Of a stretch of DNA of 45,374 bases, positions 16,154-25,215 are shown in pieces. The notes below the pieces were generated by a model, which was not told the DNA's origin, made no database searches, and saw only the letters and a list, made by a program, of their open reading frames with translations. The translations under genes were made by a program, and so were the position numbers. How positions within the stretch are numbered: position 1 is the stretch's first letter; each line of letters starts with the position of its first letter. The stretch is from Woeseiaceae bacterium (GTDB lineage Bacteria > Pseudomonadota > Gammaproteobacteria > Steroidobacterales > Woeseiaceae): assembly GCA_013138675.1 (NCBI GenBank), contig WTCH01000145.1, forward strand, positions 1-45,374. Reading direction: 5' to 3'.

Positions 16154-17947
16154 TTACAACTGTGCAGCCACCCAATCATTGATTTTGGCTTCGAGCATCG
16201 ACAGCGGCATCGGACCGTCCATCAATACCTGCGTATGGAAGTCCTTCACGTCGAACGCGTCACCGAGTTGATTTTCGGCGTAAGTGCGAAGTTCGCGAAT
16301 CTTGAGCTGCCCGATCTTGTAAGCCAGCGCCTGCCCGGGTATCGCCATGAAGCGTTCCGCTTCAGAGACTGCACGGGATTCCTTGACGGCAGAATTGGCG
16401 TACATGAAATCGAGGACGTCCTGGCGAGTCCACTCCTTGGCGTGCAAACCCGTGTCAACGACAAGACGGATTGCCCGCCAGAGTTCGGCATTGAGTGCAC
16501 CAAAGTACTGGTAAGGATCCGTATAGACGCCGATTTCCCTGCCGAGCGATTCGGCGTAAAGGCCCCAACCCTCGGTGAAGGCCGTGTAGCCTCCAAAGCG
16601 CCGGAACCCTGGCAACTCTTCGTTCTCGACCTGCAGCGAGCGCTGAAAGTGATGGCCAGGAATAGCTTCGTGCAGGAACAGGGATTCCATGGCCCAGATA
16701 GGACGTGACTTGATGTCATAGGCATTCGCGTAGAAGACACCAGGACGGCTGCCGTCCGGTGTGCCCGTTCGATAGGAACCGCCGGAAGACGATGCCTCGC
16801 GGAACGGCTCTACACGCCGAACTTCGAAACCGGTCTTCGGGAAAACATCGAACAACGACTTCGACAAGTCGGACACGTGATCCGACATGTCGCGATAACC
16901 CTGGATCAGGTCTTCGGGCTCATCGAAGTAGAACTGGTCGTCGCTGTTCAGATATTCGAAGAAGTCCTTGAGATCACCCTCAAAGCCAACCTCTTCCATG
17001 ACACCGAGCATCTCGCCGTGAATGCGCGCGACCTCATTGAGACCGATTTGATGAATCTCCTCGGACGTCAGGTTGGTCGTCGTGATTTGCTTGACCTTGT
17101 ACGCGTACCACTCAGATCCGTCTGGCAATGCATACAGGCCGACTGTCTCACGCGTAGCGCCCATGTACTCGTCGCCCATGAAGTTCGCCGTCCGCTTGTA
17201 AACCGGAAGAACTTTGGTCTCGATCGCGTCTTTAAATGCACCGGTCAGACGCTCGCGATCAGCCGTGCTGAACTCCTCAGGCATGTTCTCTATCGGCGCC
17301 CAGAATCCACTCTCTTCGGCCGTGTCGACAATTTGCGATTCGATCTGGGGCAACGATTTTTCCATGAGGATACGTGGCTGCACAACGCCCTGGCGCATAC
17401 CCTCTTTCATGTTCTCGACGGCCTGATCGGCATACACGACGAAGCCGTCGATACGTGCCAGCCAGTCGTCATAGTGCTTGACTGTTTTGAACGGGTGCAC
17501 ACTCGTGCCGCTGCCAAGTTGCACGAACGAATTCAGCGTCGAATAAAACTGATTAATTGGCTGCAGGTGCCCAGGGAAGCGATCGCCTTCCAGTGATTGC
17601 TCTCGATTCAACCTGAACATGTCGTAGCTCAGCTGATCCTGTCGCGACAGTTGTTCGCGATCGACCTCGAGCAATCTCGTAAGAAACTCCTCATCCATAA
17701 TGCGGTTGGCCTCGCGATGCTCCGGCCCGATTGAGTTGGCGAATTTGTCGTTGAAACGATAGTCGCCGATTGATGTTGCCCGCATGGGGTTAAGCTCGAG
17801 GCCGCGCTCAAAGAACTCGTCAAAAAGAGCGTGCAGCGTTACGGTGGGATCGGCAACCTCGGCTTGAGATTCCGTAGCGGGCTGTTCGTTACTGCAAGCG
17901 GCGATGAATAGCACCGCGGCCAATACGGCCGCAGATAGTTTTTTCAT
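16154..17947 (-). CDS. DUF885 family metallopeptidase-like lipoprotein
   Basis: The 597-residue precursor starts MKKLSAAVLAAVLFIAAC with lipobox IAAC, giving lipidated Cys18. The DUF885 hallmark is present near residue 440: LHEAIPGHHFQRSL, an H-E-A-x-P-G-H-H zinc-binding signature, followed by TAFTEGWGLYAE, which probably supplies further ligands. Members are thought to be periplasmic or extracytoplasmic dipeptidases or carboxypeptidases, but few have been characterised. ATG 17947 follows GAGGAG, which rules out the longer frame to 18088. The orphan sheath-like gene ends 83 bp upstream on the same strand. Confidence 0.92.
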   Translation of the reverse strand: MKKLSAAVLAAVLFIAACSNEQPATESQAEVADPTVTLHALFDEFFERGLELNPMRATSIGDYRFNDKFANSIGPEHREANRIMDEEFLTRLLEVDREQLSRQDQLSYDMFRLNREQSLEGDRFPGHLQPINQFYSTLNSFVQLGSGTSVHPFKTVKHYDDWLARIDGFVVYADQAVENMKEGMRQGVVQPRILMEKSLPQIESQIVDTAEESGFWAPIENMPEEFSTADRERLTGAFKDAIETKVLPVYKRTANFMGDEYMGATRETVGLYALPDGSEWYAYKVKQITTTNLTSEEIHQIGLNEVARIHGEMLGVMEEVGFEGDLKDFFEYLNSDDQFYFDEPEDLIQGYRDMSDHVSDLSKSLFDVFPKTGFEVRRVEPFREASSSGGSYRTGTPDGSRPGVFYANAYDIKSRPIWAMESLFLHEAIPGHHFQRSLQVENEELPGFRRFGGYTAFTEGWGLYAESLGREIGVYTDPYQYFGALNAELWRAIRLVVDTGLHAKEWTRQDVLDFMYANSAVKESRAVSEAERFMAIPGQALAYKIGQLKIRELRTYAENQLGDAFDVKDFHTQVLMDGPMPLSMLEAKINDWVAAQL

Positions 17948-18029
17948 GGGAGCTCCTCTCGTTCGTAAGATTGGTGGCATAAGGTGGATGCTCATATGAC
18001 AGGCTACGGATGCATTTATTGTCGATGCG

Positions 18030-19577
18030 TCAGGCGCAGTTTTCCATAACCGGTGCAAACGCCGAAGACGCCATGCGGCATCCGGCAACAGTCTGGTGCA
18101 AAGTGAACGAGACGGGCTCCTTGCACCCCAGGGGGTGAAAGCCGATCAGTATCGTCACTCCGTGTTCTTGCCTGGTGTCGCGACGACAAAGGTCATCATC
18201 GCATTCAACAACGAAACGATCGGATTCGAACGCACCCATGCCCTCCAGTGCCGACAGGTAGGCCGTAACCAGGGAGCGAATGCGTTCAGCGACAGGTGTT
18301 TCGTCCGGTTCATACACGGCCCAACGTGTCGCCTGGTCGATCGAGTTGACGATCTGCAGGCACAGACGTCGTACCGGCAAGCTGGCGAATTTACGATGCG
18401 ATTCGCTGCCGCGGCCCATCGTCACCGAGCCGCGCAAACGTGCACGTCCGGCGGGGCCCGTCACGATCAGGTTAAGACCTTCGCGTGACAACACCTGCGT
18501 GTCTTCCTCATCGATATCGAAGGCCGCAATCAGCTCGCGAGAGAATCCCATACCCTGCTGATCGAGCGCCTGCCATGGACCATATATTCTATCGAGTTTG
18601 CACAGGAGGCCGGCCAATGCACCGCCCACCGCCCGCGGCGCACTATTTTCGTCAGTGCGACGAAACATGCGCGGGAAATAACTGATCGCGTTGGGGCTTG
18701 CCAGTCCGAGCTCACGCACTCCGGTCACCGCTTTTGCCGGCGTAACCCAGTCTGCAGGTGGATCAACGATGAGCATGGCGCCGCGCTCACGACAAAATAA
18801 TTCTGCTGCGAGCAAGGATGCCGGCCCAAGATCGCGACACTTACCTGGCGGCGGCAGGTACAAGAGATCCAATCCCTCGAGTTGCTGCAAAGCGAAAAGC
18901 CCGGTTTCCTCGCGGCGCGAACCAATCAGGTCATAGTCCGACAGCTCTTGCCCATCAGCACCTTCCTGCGCATGTTCGACGTACGCGTCATCAAAGCGCG
19001 TGTTTGGGCCTTGCGTCGGCTCTGGCCGATGGCTCGGATACGGGTGCTCTGCATCCGCCAGCTTCGATGTCAGCAGCAAATCTGCAATGAAGTTGTCGGC
19101 ATCCTCGCGGTAGTCGGCGCGACGGAACAGTTCCTGGTCCATGACGTGGCCAGTAGCCGGGTCGATGCGCTGCAGAGTCAGGTTAAAAAGTTCGTCATCA
19201 TCAATGCCATCAAAATCGACCGCCGCGCGGATTCGCTCGGTTGTGCCGGGGTCGACAGTCCGCAACACCAGGGCAGATCCGCTGGCGGGCAGACACAACA
19301 TTGCCCCCCGGGCGTTATTGGCAACCCGGACGATGTAGAGACGGCGTCCGCCGTGCTGGAAAAACTGCCGTACAGCCGGTCCGAGGCTCGAACGCGACCA
19401 GATGTCGCCGAAACGCCGGCGAAACTCGCCGAAGTCACGAACCAGGACCGGTTTATTCAGGGGGCCGCGAAGCGCACGGCCGACAAAGGCGGCCGTGGTA
19501 TCGGGCGACACGTCGATGGCTTGTTCCATCGGTGCCAATTCGGTGACCGTGATGCCACGGTCAACTGCATCCGACAA
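18030..19577 (-). CDS. contractile phage-tail sheath-like protein (orphan)
   Basis: The 515-residue product resembles tail sheath subunits of contractile phages and injection systems. The N-terminus has the typical TTAAFVGRALRGPLNKPVLV stretch followed by F-G-E-F-R-R-R-F-G. The middle has DLLYLPPPG and GAMLIVDPPADW. The C-terminus has the strand-exchange-type end, with RRLCLQIVNSIDQATRWAVY, F-E-S-D-R-F-V-V-E-C-D-D and a final beta-strand around EPVSFTLHQ. The start is TTG 19577 with GGAG six bases upstream. No tube, baseplate, spike or ATPase gene is adjacent; the neighbours are a DUF885 lipoprotein and a PLP enzyme. The fold is confident, the function unknown. Confidence 0.85.
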   Translation of the reverse strand: MSDAVDRGITVTELAPMEQAIDVSPDTTAAFVGRALRGPLNKPVLVRDFGEFRRRFGDIWSRSSLGPAVRQFFQHGGRRLYIVRVANNARGAMLCLPASGSALVLRTVDPGTTERIRAAVDFDGIDDDELFNLTLQRIDPATGHVMDQELFRRADYREDADNFIADLLLTSKLADAEHPYPSHRPEPTQGPNTRFDDAYVEHAQEGADGQELSDYDLIGSRREETGLFALQQLEGLDLLYLPPPGKCRDLGPASLLAAELFCRERGAMLIVDPPADWVTPAKAVTGVRELGLASPNAISYFPRMFRRTDENSAPRAVGGALAGLLCKLDRIYGPWQALDQQGMGFSRELIAAFDIDEEDTQVLSREGLNLIVTGPAGRARLRGSVTMGRGSESHRKFASLPVRRLCLQIVNSIDQATRWAVYEPDETPVAERIRSLVTAYLSALEGMGAFESDRFVVECDDDLCRRDTRQEHGVTILIGFHPLGCKEPVSFTLHQTVAGCRMASSAFAPVMENCA

Positions 19578-19666
19578 GCTTGTCTCCGATACAGTTGGTC
19601 AGAAGTAGCACCGATTCTAATCAGTGGCCGCACCTTATGCTATTGAATTTCGATACTATTCAAGCG

Positions 19667-20725
19667 ATGAGTGATTTCCTGGCAAGCGCCTATCCCCGAC
19701 TTGCGAGCCGGATACCCAGGCTGCGGCTCGCCGAGCTGCCCACACCGATCGACACGGTGACACTGCGCACTGCCAGCGGTGAGCACGACATTTCGATCAA
19801 GCGCGACGACCTCACCGGCAGACTTTATGGCGGCAACAAGGTTCGCAAACTCGAATACCTGCTCCACAAAGCGCAGCGGAGAGACTCCCGCCACATAGCA
19901 ACGTTCGGTACGGTCGCGTCCAACCACGCGCTCGCGACGACACTGTACGCACGATCTCTCGGCTGTGAATGTACCTGCTTCCTTTCGCACCAAACCAAAA
20001 CAGCCAGCGCAACAAAGGCGCTGAACCTGCACTTGAAAATGAACACACACATCGTTCCTTATGGTGGCGACCGCAAAAATCGGGTCGCGACGCTGCGTGA
20101 ACATCTCACAGGCCAGCGCGTGTTCTTGATTCCACCCGGCGGATCCAACTGGCTCGGTGCGGTGGGCTTCGTAAACGCCGGCCTCGAACTCGCTGCACAG
20201 ATAGATGCAGGTGATATCGGAATACCCGATCGCCTTTACGTCGCCAATGGAACGATGGCAACGGCTGTTGGCATTGCGTTGGGGCTCGCGCTGGCGAGAT
20301 TGCCTACACAGGTACAGGCAGTCCAGGTCACGGAGAGCTTTGTCTCCAGCCCCCAGTCAATGCAGCGATTGCTGGCCAAGACGGCGTTTGCGCTACACCA
20401 GCTCGATGCGTCCGTGCCCATCGATCTCGCGGATCGCGCGAACTACCAGTTTCGAACGGGTTTTCTTGGCGAGGGCTATGCGAAAACCAACGATGCGACG
20501 GAGCGGGCGATTGCTGTTGCGCGCGATAAGCTCGGCGTTAACCTGGAAGCCACGTACACCGGCAAGGCCATGGCCGCCTTGCTCCAGGACCTGGACGAGA
20601 ATCGCGACGAGCGCGAAAATGTCCTGTTCTGGAATACCTACAATTCGAGGCCATTGGCTGCCGACATCGGGCGGCCGGCGAATACAGACAAACTACCGGA
20701 GGCTTTCCTGCGCTACTTCGACTAA
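19667..20725 (+). CDS. PLP-dependent ACC deaminase / D-cysteine desulfhydrase family protein
   Basis: This 352-residue fold-type II PLP enzyme has the lysine motif GGNKVRKLEYLL, the phosphate-handling TVASNHALATT and the late NTYNSRPL segment. Members deaminate 1-aminocyclopropane-1-carboxylate or, more often in bacteria, desulfhydrate D-cysteine to pyruvate, ammonia and sulfide. The S/T/E active-site residues that separate the two cannot be judged confidently by eye. ATG 19667 fits the family N-terminus. The last 33 bases overlap the 3' end of the convergent L,D-transpeptidase gene. Confidence 0.88.
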   Translation: MSDFLASAYPRLASRIPRLRLAELPTPIDTVTLRTASGEHDISIKRDDLTGRLYGGNKVRKLEYLLHKAQRRDSRHIATFGTVASNHALATTLYARSLGCECTCFLSHQTKTASATKALNLHLKMNTHIVPYGGDRKNRVATLREHLTGQRVFLIPPGGSNWLGAVGFVNAGLELAAQIDAGDIGIPDRLYVANGTMATAVGIALGLALARLPTQVQAVQVTESFVSSPQSMQRLLAKTAFALHQLDASVPIDLADRANYQFRTGFLGEGYAKTNDATERAIAVARDKLGVNLEATYTGKAMAALLQDLDENRDERENVLFWNTYNSRPLAADIGRPANTDKLPEAFLRYFD

Positions 20726-21853
20726 GCCAGTCGACTCCTGCAATTCCTCGTCGCCCTCACGAACTGCCTCGTCGATCATTTCACGCACTTCGGCGAGCGT
20801 CGGCGCCTCGGGATCGATCTCCACCGTGTTCCTGACGACGCGGGCACGTGTCATGACATCAGAATCATCGACAGCACCCAGGCGCGAGGGAACACCGTTC
20901 GCGACGGCAGCGACGCTGTGCGCATGCTGCAGCTCCTGTTCACTGAAGCCGGATTCCGTCTCCCCGTTCCACTTTTCCAGCAATAACTCGAGTCGCTCGT
21001 CCGCACCGACAGTGTCATCTTCCAACGGCGTATGACTCTCGAAGTAGATTTCACCATTCAGCTGCCCCATTAAGAATGGCTCATTGATGATGATCACGGT
21101 TTCACCGATATCGACGAGTTCGTAGAGGTACTCGATGTTCTCCGGATACAGCCGCACACAACCGTGGCTCACGCGCATGCCGACTCCGAACGGCTGGTTG
21201 GTGCCATGAATCAGGTATCCCGGCATATCCAGTTTCAGTACACGGTGTCCGAGTGGGTTCTCGGGACCGGGCGGAATAACCGAGGGCAGCGGATCACCGA
21301 GTTCGGCATGCTCCTGGCGCACGGACAGCGGCACATACCAGTGCGGGTCCTTCGCTTTAGCCGTAACCGTCGTCATGCCGAGTGGCGTTTCCCAGCCAAC
21401 ACGGCCGACACCGATCGGAAATGTCATCACAATTGCAGGCTGCCCTTTTGCGACCTCGGGAAAATAGAACAGGCGTTTGCTCGCAAGATTGAGAATGATG
21501 CCCTCGCGCGGCACATCGGGCAGAACGAACTGCGTCGGCAATAGCACCGGCGTGTTCTCGCCCGGCAGCCAGGGATCGATATCGGGATTCGCGGCAATCA
21601 GCTCGTCATAACCGAGACCATACGCCCGAGCGAAACCGGACAGCGTGTCATCGCTGCTTGTGAACACGACCTGTGGAATACCGACGACTGACTGCTCAGG
21701 TGATTCGAGCACGAAGTGATTCGCCAATATCGGATCTTCAACGGGCCGCTCTTCGAGCGACACAACGACCTCGGGCTCGCGCTTGTTAGGTGCAGTTCCG
21801 AAAAAGTCCTGTAGCGACGAACAGCCACCGGCCAACAGAAGTGACGGCAGCAA
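20693..21853 (-). CDS. LysM-containing L,D-transpeptidase (YkuD family) lipoprotein
   Basis: The protein has an N-terminal lipoprotein signal with ...LLLAGGC, then a LysM-like peptidoglycan-binding module around TLSGFARAYGLGYDELIAAN. A YkuD domain follows with the catalytic HGTN...SHGCVRLYPEN signature. It would form 3-3 crosslinks or attach lipoproteins to peptidoglycan, like the Ldt/ErfK enzymes. The C-terminal 110 residues are acidic and unassigned. TTG 21853 is the first conventional start but gives a signal with no positive n-region. An AUA at 21872-21874, nine bases after AAGGAG, would give MASRLILLLPSLLLAGGC, a much better signal. It follows the M48 gene directly. Confidence 0.9.
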   Translation of the reverse strand: MLPSLLLAGGCSSLQDFFGTAPNKREPEVVVSLEERPVEDPILANHFVLESPEQSVVGIPQVVFTSSDDTLSGFARAYGLGYDELIAANPDIDPWLPGENTPVLLPTQFVLPDVPREGIILNLASKRLFYFPEVAKGQPAIVMTFPIGVGRVGWETPLGMTTVTAKAKDPHWYVPLSVRQEHAELGDPLPSVIPPGPENPLGHRVLKLDMPGYLIHGTNQPFGVGMRVSHGCVRLYPENIEYLYELVDIGETVIIINEPFLMGQLNGEIYFESHTPLEDDTVGADERLELLLEKWNGETESGFSEQELQHAHSVAAVANGVPSRLGAVDDSDVMTRARVVRNTVEIDPEAPTLAEVREMIDEAVREGDEELQESTGLVEVAQESLR

Positions 21854-21880
21854 GAGGATCAGGCGAGAGGCTATGTTTGT

Positions 21881-22735
21881 TTACTCCTTCCCCTCATTGG
21901 TGCGCTGTTGCTCGTAATACTGTTCGAGCTTCTGTGGCAGCACGCAATCGGGAATGCGACCTTCTTCGTGCGCCTGATTATACAGGGGCAAAACATCGGT
22001 CCACTGGGAGATCAACGATTCGATACGATTCTCGCTCGATGGGTGGGTAGAAACGAATTCCGCGGGCCTTTCGCCACCGGCTTCTTCGGCCATGTTCTGC
22101 CATAACGGAACAGCAGCACGCGGGTCAAAGCCGGCTTTCGCCATATACTCGAGCCCAACGACGTCAGCCTCCGTCTCCTGGCCACGTTTGTAGGGCAGCA
22201 TGATTCCGTACATCGCGCCCTGGTTCAGCATTTCCTGGGCCGTGTACGTTGCGCCGTAGTTCCCTCCACCGAGCAGCACAGCAGCAACCTGGATACCGAT
22301 TTGCATGCCTTTACCGCCCTGCAAAAGCTTGCTCTTGGTGTGCTCTGATGTGACGTGCGCGATTTCGTGACCGATAACGGCGGCCAGCTGGTGCTGGTCA
22401 CGTGCGGCCCTGAGGATGCCTTCAAAAATGACAATCTTGCCGCCAGGCATGACGAAGGCATTGAGTTCATTGGTCTCAAGAATGGCCATTTCCCAGTTCA
22501 TGTCGCTGTCCGGCGGCTCCAACGACATCACGACAGCGTTGGCAACGCAGGATATGTAGTCAATCGTTTCGCGATCGGTCGTCAGAGGTGCCGAGGCCTT
22601 GAGTCGCGCGAATTCTTTCGCCGCCTCGGCCTCCATTTCGGCGTCAGACACCGCATTTGCCGCAGTTGATGCGACAAACCCTGTCAGCGTGACGAGCGAA
22701 ACTATCAGGATTGATCTGGAACGCTTCATAGTCAT
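21881..22735 (-). CDS. periplasmic M48-family metalloprotease
   Basis: The 284-residue precursor has a cleavable signal peptide (basic MTMKRSR, hydrophobic to about residue 22, then ASTAANA). The zinc motif is HEIAH within AAVIGHEIAHVTSEH, and the third ligand Glu is in QETEADVVG, typical of M48B proteases such as LoiP/BepA. These act in outer-membrane protein quality control. ATG 22735 is preceded by GAGG at proper distance. The stop is followed at once by the L,D-transpeptidase, and its AAGGAG lies inside the end of this gene, so both envelope genes are coupled. Confidence 0.93.
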   Translation of the reverse strand: MTMKRSRSILIVSLVTLTGFVASTAANAVSDAEMEAEAAKEFARLKASAPLTTDRETIDYISCVANAVVMSLEPPDSDMNWEMAILETNELNAFVMPGGKIVIFEGILRAARDQHQLAAVIGHEIAHVTSEHTKSKLLQGGKGMQIGIQVAAVLLGGGNYGATYTAQEMLNQGAMYGIMLPYKRGQETEADVVGLEYMAKAGFDPRAAVPLWQNMAEEAGGERPAEFVSTHPSSENRIESLISQWTDVLPLYNQAHEEGRIPDCVLPQKLEQYYEQQRTNEGKE

Positions 22736-22810
22736 GGGATTTCCTCGAGCCGGGACCCTTCAGACCCACCTACAGTTTACGACAATTTTTGGGCCCACCG
22801 GTTCCAGTAT

Positions 22811-23830
22811 CTAGCGAGGCAGGCGCGACTCGAATTTGCGCCGCCAACCCGTCGCATCGAATTTCTCGAGTGCGCTGTCGAAATTTGCCATAAGGCGCTT
22901 CTGCAGGGGCTGCTTGATATGGTAGCTCAGCGCATAGAGATCCCGGTCCGCGGCACGCTCACTCAAGAGCTCATCGCTGGTCTTGATCTCGTCCGCGAGG
23001 CCCATCTCCAGCGCCCTGGGGCCGTACCAGTGTTCGCCCGTCGCGACCTTGTCGAGGTCGAGATCGGGCCGATACTCGCTGACGGCCGCCTTAAAAAGTG
23101 CGTGCACGTCTTCAAGCTCTTCTTTGAGCTTGGCACGATCTTCGTCGGTATTCTCGCCGAACATCGTGACAGTGCGCTTGTATTTGCCCGCCGTAACTTG
23201 CTCGAAATCAACGCCGTGACTGTCGAGGAAGCGATTGAAGTTGGGCAGCTGGGCCAATACGCCAATTGACCCGAGAATCGCAAATGGTGCCGCATAAATT
23301 CTCGTGGCGACGCAGGCCATCAGGTAGCCGCCGCTTGCCGCAACCTTGTCCACACAAACAACTAACGGAATTCCCTTGTCGCGGATGCGAGCAAGCTGCG
23401 ATGCCGCGAGACCGTGTTCGTGAACAACGCCGCCGTGATTCTCGAGACAAACGATAATCTCGTCCATCCCGGTCGCCACTTCGAGAACCGCACTGACCTC
23501 CTCGCGCAATGCGGGCAGCGCACTCGCCTTGAGGTCGCCTTTGAAGTTGATGACGAAGCTACGTGGCCGGTCGGACGATTCCTTGGCCGCCGCCTTCTCG
23601 CGCTTTTTCTCTGCCTTCGCTTCCTTTTTCTGCTCGTCTTTCTTCAGCACCGCTTTTCGCAGCGCGCTCGCAAGGGCTTTGTATTTCTTGTTCAGGTCCT
23701 CGACCTCGAGGCCTTCCTGGTGCGCCTTACGGCCGGCCGATGCAGCAACACCAATGATGATGACGATGGCAACGACGATCGTCAGGACCTTCACCAGAAA
23801 TAGTCCGTAGTTAAAGAAGAAATCGCTCAT
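22811..23830 (-). CDS. sohB: inner-membrane S49 peptidase SohB
   Basis: The 339-residue product has an N-terminal membrane helix (about 8-30), a Lys/Ala/Glu-rich coiled segment (residues 45-85) and an S49 protease domain. The catalytic serine is in VDKVAASGGYLMACVA; the general-base lysine is probably the one in the GKYKRTVTMFGENT segment. This is the SohB arrangement, related to SppA signal-peptide peptidase. ATG 23830 overlaps the lipA stop as ATGA. SohB is usually found alone, so the tight lipA-sohB pair is a local arrangement. Confidence 0.92.
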   Translation of the reverse strand: MSDFFFNYGLFLVKVLTIVVAIVIIIGVAASAGRKAHQEGLEVEDLNKKYKALASALRKAVLKKDEQKKEAKAEKKREKAAAKESSDRPRSFVINFKGDLKASALPALREEVSAVLEVATGMDEIIVCLENHGGVVHEHGLAASQLARIRDKGIPLVVCVDKVAASGGYLMACVATRIYAAPFAILGSIGVLAQLPNFNRFLDSHGVDFEQVTAGKYKRTVTMFGENTDEDRAKLKEELEDVHALFKAAVSEYRPDLDLDKVATGEHWYGPRALEMGLADEIKTSDELLSERAADRDLYALSYHIKQPLQKRLMANFDSALEKFDATGWRRKFESRLPR

Positions 23831-24834
23831 ATAGCCAGTCCAACGTTGTTTTTCTGAAGTACCTGTTCGGCACGGTAGCTCGATCGGACCATGGGTCCCG
23901 CGACCACCTCGAGGAAGCCCTTGTCCAGGCCCTCACGCCGGTACAGATCGAATTCGTCCGGTGTCACGTAGCGTTCAACGGCAAGATGATTCGGCGTCGG
24001 ACGCAGATACTGGCCCAGCGTCAGGATGTCCACACCAGCTTCGCGGAGGTCATTCATCGTGCGCATGATCTCATTATCGCGTTCGCCCAGCCCCAGCATC
24101 AGGCTGGTCTTTACCAACACGTCGGCGCGGTGTTGCTTGGCGTGACGCAGCACGGCAATTGTCTGGTCGTAGCCGGCGCGCGGATCACGCACCGGGTGGG
24201 TCAGGCGCCGGACCGTCTCGATATTCTGTGCAAACACTTCGAGCCCCGAGTCCACGACGATCTCGACGTGGTCCATGGCGCCGTTGAAATCCGGTGTCAG
24301 TGCCTCTACAGCCGTGCCCGGATTTTGCTTTTTGATCTCGCGGACACACTTGGCGTAATGCGATGCCCCGCCGTCCTCGAGATCGTCACGATCGACCGAG
24401 GTAATAACGACGTACTCGAGACCCATGAGTTTGACCGCCCGGCCCGTATTGGCCGGTTCCTCCGCATCGAGCCAGCCCTTGGGGTTGCCTGTATCCACCG
24501 CACAGAAACGACAGGCGCGCGTGCAGACTGACCCCATAACCATGATAGTCGCAGTGCCTGCATTCCAGCACTCACCGATATTCGGGCACATGCTCTCTTC
24601 GCAGACAGTACTCAGGCGATGCTCATTGACGATCTGGTTGACCGACGAGTAACCCTTGCCCGAAGGCATCTTGGCACGCAGCCACTTCGGTTTTTGTCCT
24701 TTTACCAGCGGCTCGGCATCACGATGCGACTTGACGCCGTTCTTGATGGCCGAAAAACCTTCATCGGTCTTGTACTTGCGGCCACTCTGGACGATGGGAA
24801 TACCGCGAAACTGCTTTTCGCTGTCGTTGCTCAT
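23827..24834 (-). CDS. lipA: lipoyl synthase
   Basis: The 335-residue radical-SAM enzyme inserts two sulfurs into protein-bound octanoyl groups to make lipoate for 2-oxoacid dehydrogenases and the glycine cleavage system. The auxiliary cluster cysteines are CEESMCPNIGEC (CX4CX5C), the SAM cluster CTRACRFC (CX3CX2C), and the C-terminal RSSYRAEQ supplies the RSSY serine. I chose ATG 24834. The ATG at 24867 lies within nine bases of the T-run of a terminator-like hairpin, leaving little room for a leader. No lipB is adjacent; sohB follows with a four-base overlap. Confidence 0.94.
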   Translation of the reverse strand: MSNDSEKQFRGIPIVQSGRKYKTDEGFSAIKNGVKSHRDAEPLVKGQKPKWLRAKMPSGKGYSSVNQIVNEHRLSTVCEESMCPNIGECWNAGTATIMVMGSVCTRACRFCAVDTGNPKGWLDAEEPANTGRAVKLMGLEYVVITSVDRDDLEDGGASHYAKCVREIKKQNPGTAVEALTPDFNGAMDHVEIVVDSGLEVFAQNIETVRRLTHPVRDPRAGYDQTIAVLRHAKQHRADVLVKTSLMLGLGERDNEIMRTMNDLREAGVDILTLGQYLRPTPNHLAVERYVTPDEFDLYRREGLDKGFLEVVAGPMVRSSYRAEQVLQKNNVGLAI

Positions 24835-24875
24835 GCCGATTGCGATGCGTGAAAAATGGGCACGCATTGTAACCC

Positions 24876-24902
24876 AAAAAAAAATCCCGGCCGAGGCCGG
24901 GA
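24876..24902 (-). terminator. Rho-independent terminator upstream of lipA
   Basis: Read on the minus strand, a perfect 8-bp GC-rich stem (TCCCGGCC/GGCCGGGA) is followed directly by nine T residues. It stands 35 bp after the stop of the 65-residue gene and 42 bp before the lipA start. It should end the small gene's transcript and insulate or attenuate lipA. Confidence 0.85.
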
Positions 24903-24936
24903 GAGTCAGGGGGAATCGGTGTCGCGCCAGAAGTGT

Positions 24937-25134
24937 TCAGTGCAGTCGAGACCAGCTAACCAGTTTTACGGCATTCTTCTGCAGGTCGAAATTGCTGGCC
25001 AGTACGGCCTCGATGTCACGCGCATCACTGTCCATATCCATCGGTTGACTCAATTCGATCACACCGCTGAATTCATTGCCGCCGCGGTACTGTGCGTCGG
25101 TCAAAATGAACTGTGTGTAGTATTTCGCGGACAT
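24937..25134 (-). CDS. 65-residue protein of unknown function
   Basis: The predicted product starts MSAKYYTQFILTDAQYRGGN and has no signal peptide or membrane segment. It ends with an amphipathic stretch, NFDLQKNAVKLVSWSRLH. I recognise no family. Support for a real gene comes from its context: it has its own intrinsic terminator 35 bp downstream and a 250-bp upstream region shared with the divergent OmpA-like gene. The ribosome site is weak. Confidence 0.6.
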   Translation of the reverse strand: MSAKYYTQFILTDAQYRGGNEFSGVIELSQPMDMDSDARDIEAVLASNFDLQKNAVKLVSWSRLH

Positions 25135-25215
25135 GGTCTAAGACTACGCCTGGCCCACATTTCCATCTGTGAAACAGAGCACAAAATGCCAGATTAGACA
25201 TAACTTGTTTCGAAC

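Noticed and set aside
16877..17596. Plus-strand open frame of 239 codons inside the DUF885 gene
   Set aside because: Antisense to a gene with a lipobox and metal motif; no start signal.
20205..21035. Plus-strand open frame of 276 codons
   Set aside because: It runs across the PLP enzyme's end and antisense to the L,D-transpeptidase. The product is Ser/Arg-rich and shadow-like.
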